Shown here piece by piece: positions 13,315 through 13,396 of a DNA stretch of 13,396 nucleotides. Below the pieces are notes generated by a model. It ran no database searches and had not been told where the DNA came from. It was given only the letters and a program-made list of their open reading frames with translations. The translations under genes and the position numbers were made by a program. The stretch is from Humitalea sp038323655 (GTDB lineage: Bacteria > Pseudomonadota > Alphaproteobacteria > Acetobacterales > Acetobacteraceae), in the NCBI GenBank assembly GCA_038323655.1, contig JBBQHE010000118.1, positions 1-13,396 of the forward strand, read 5' to 3'. Each line of letters starts with the position of its first letter. Within the stretch, counting starts at the first letter, position 1.

Positions 13315-13396
13315 ATGGCGCAAGACGGTGCGGATGCGCTGCTCAAGGACGGCGCCCGGCGCCATGCGTCCGGCGACATTGCGGGGGCGGTCGGGC
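13315..13396 (+). CDS. Possible TPR-type protein, N-terminal fragment cut by window edge
   Basis: An open frame of 27 codons runs from an ATG at 13315 to the end of the window without a stop. It begins MAQDGADALLKDGARRHASG and continues DIAGAVG. The pattern of A/L/G spacing (ALLKDGARRHASGDIAGAV) resembles the first helix pair of a tetratricopeptide repeat, as at the start of many TPR proteins and TPR-glycosyltransferases. A weak AGGG (13309-13312) precedes the ATG by only 2 bases. It is divergent from opgC, so the frame is plausible as a gene, but 27 codons in GC-rich DNA are weak evidence. Confidence 0.4.
   Translation, partial: MAQDGADALLKDGARRHASGDIAGAVG

Noticed and set aside
1..13396. 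Search for tRNA, rRNA, CRISPR arrays, insertion sequences and phage genes
   Set aside because: No repeated spacer-like units, transposase motifs, long inverted repeats or RNA gene signatures were found. Coding density leaves almost no room for them.

Overview
The window comes from a GC-rich bacterium. GC is high throughout, the genes are tightly packed, and the protein families (dye-linked amine dehydrogenases of the Hcn/Oox type, OpgC, dipeptide-type ABC importer) suggest an alphaproteobacterium, possibly of the Acetobacteraceae. That placement is inference; no rRNA or marker gene is present. Nothing in the window looks like an insertion sequence, prophage, tRNA, rRNA or CRISPR array. No gap between genes exceeds about 65 bases.

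Positions 9805 down to 1 (minus strand) look like one operon of at least eleven genes that runs off the left edge. In transcription order: an opine-oxidase-B-like flavoprotein (beta0); a 2Fe-2S protein (gamma1), a pyridine-nucleotide-disulphide-oxidoreductase-like flavoprotein with a C-terminal Fe-S domain (alpha1) and a DAO flavoprotein (beta1); a dipeptide/oligopeptide-type ABC ATPase; a short-chain dehydrogenase; a second gamma2-alpha2-beta2 set in the same order; a family-5 periplasmic binding protein; and the first 20 residues of an ABC permease. Most junctions are 1- to 4-base stop/start overlaps (ATGA, GTGA or TGATG), so the operon appears translationally coupled.

A paralogous family-5 binding protein (9867-11369, plus strand) is divergently transcribed from the head of this operon across a 61-base gap. 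The simplest reading is an uptake-and-oxidation system. Two related binding proteins capture an amine, imino-acid or opine-like compound and feed a shared ABC importer. Two heterotrimeric gamma-alpha-beta flavin/Fe-S dehydrogenases, plus an additional beta subunit, oxidise the C-N bond, and the short-chain dehydrogenase may act on the carbonyl product. The substrate cannot be read from the sequence.

The right part (11344-13271, minus strand) is a separate two-gene unit. It holds an OpgC-family multi-spanning membrane acyltransferase, followed by a secreted SGNH/GDSL-like protein whose expected catalytic residues all look substituted. The 3' end of the SGNH-like gene overlaps the 3' end of the binding-protein gene by 26 bases. 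At the right edge (13315-13396, plus strand) is the start of an open frame that may be a TPR-type protein, divergent from opgC.
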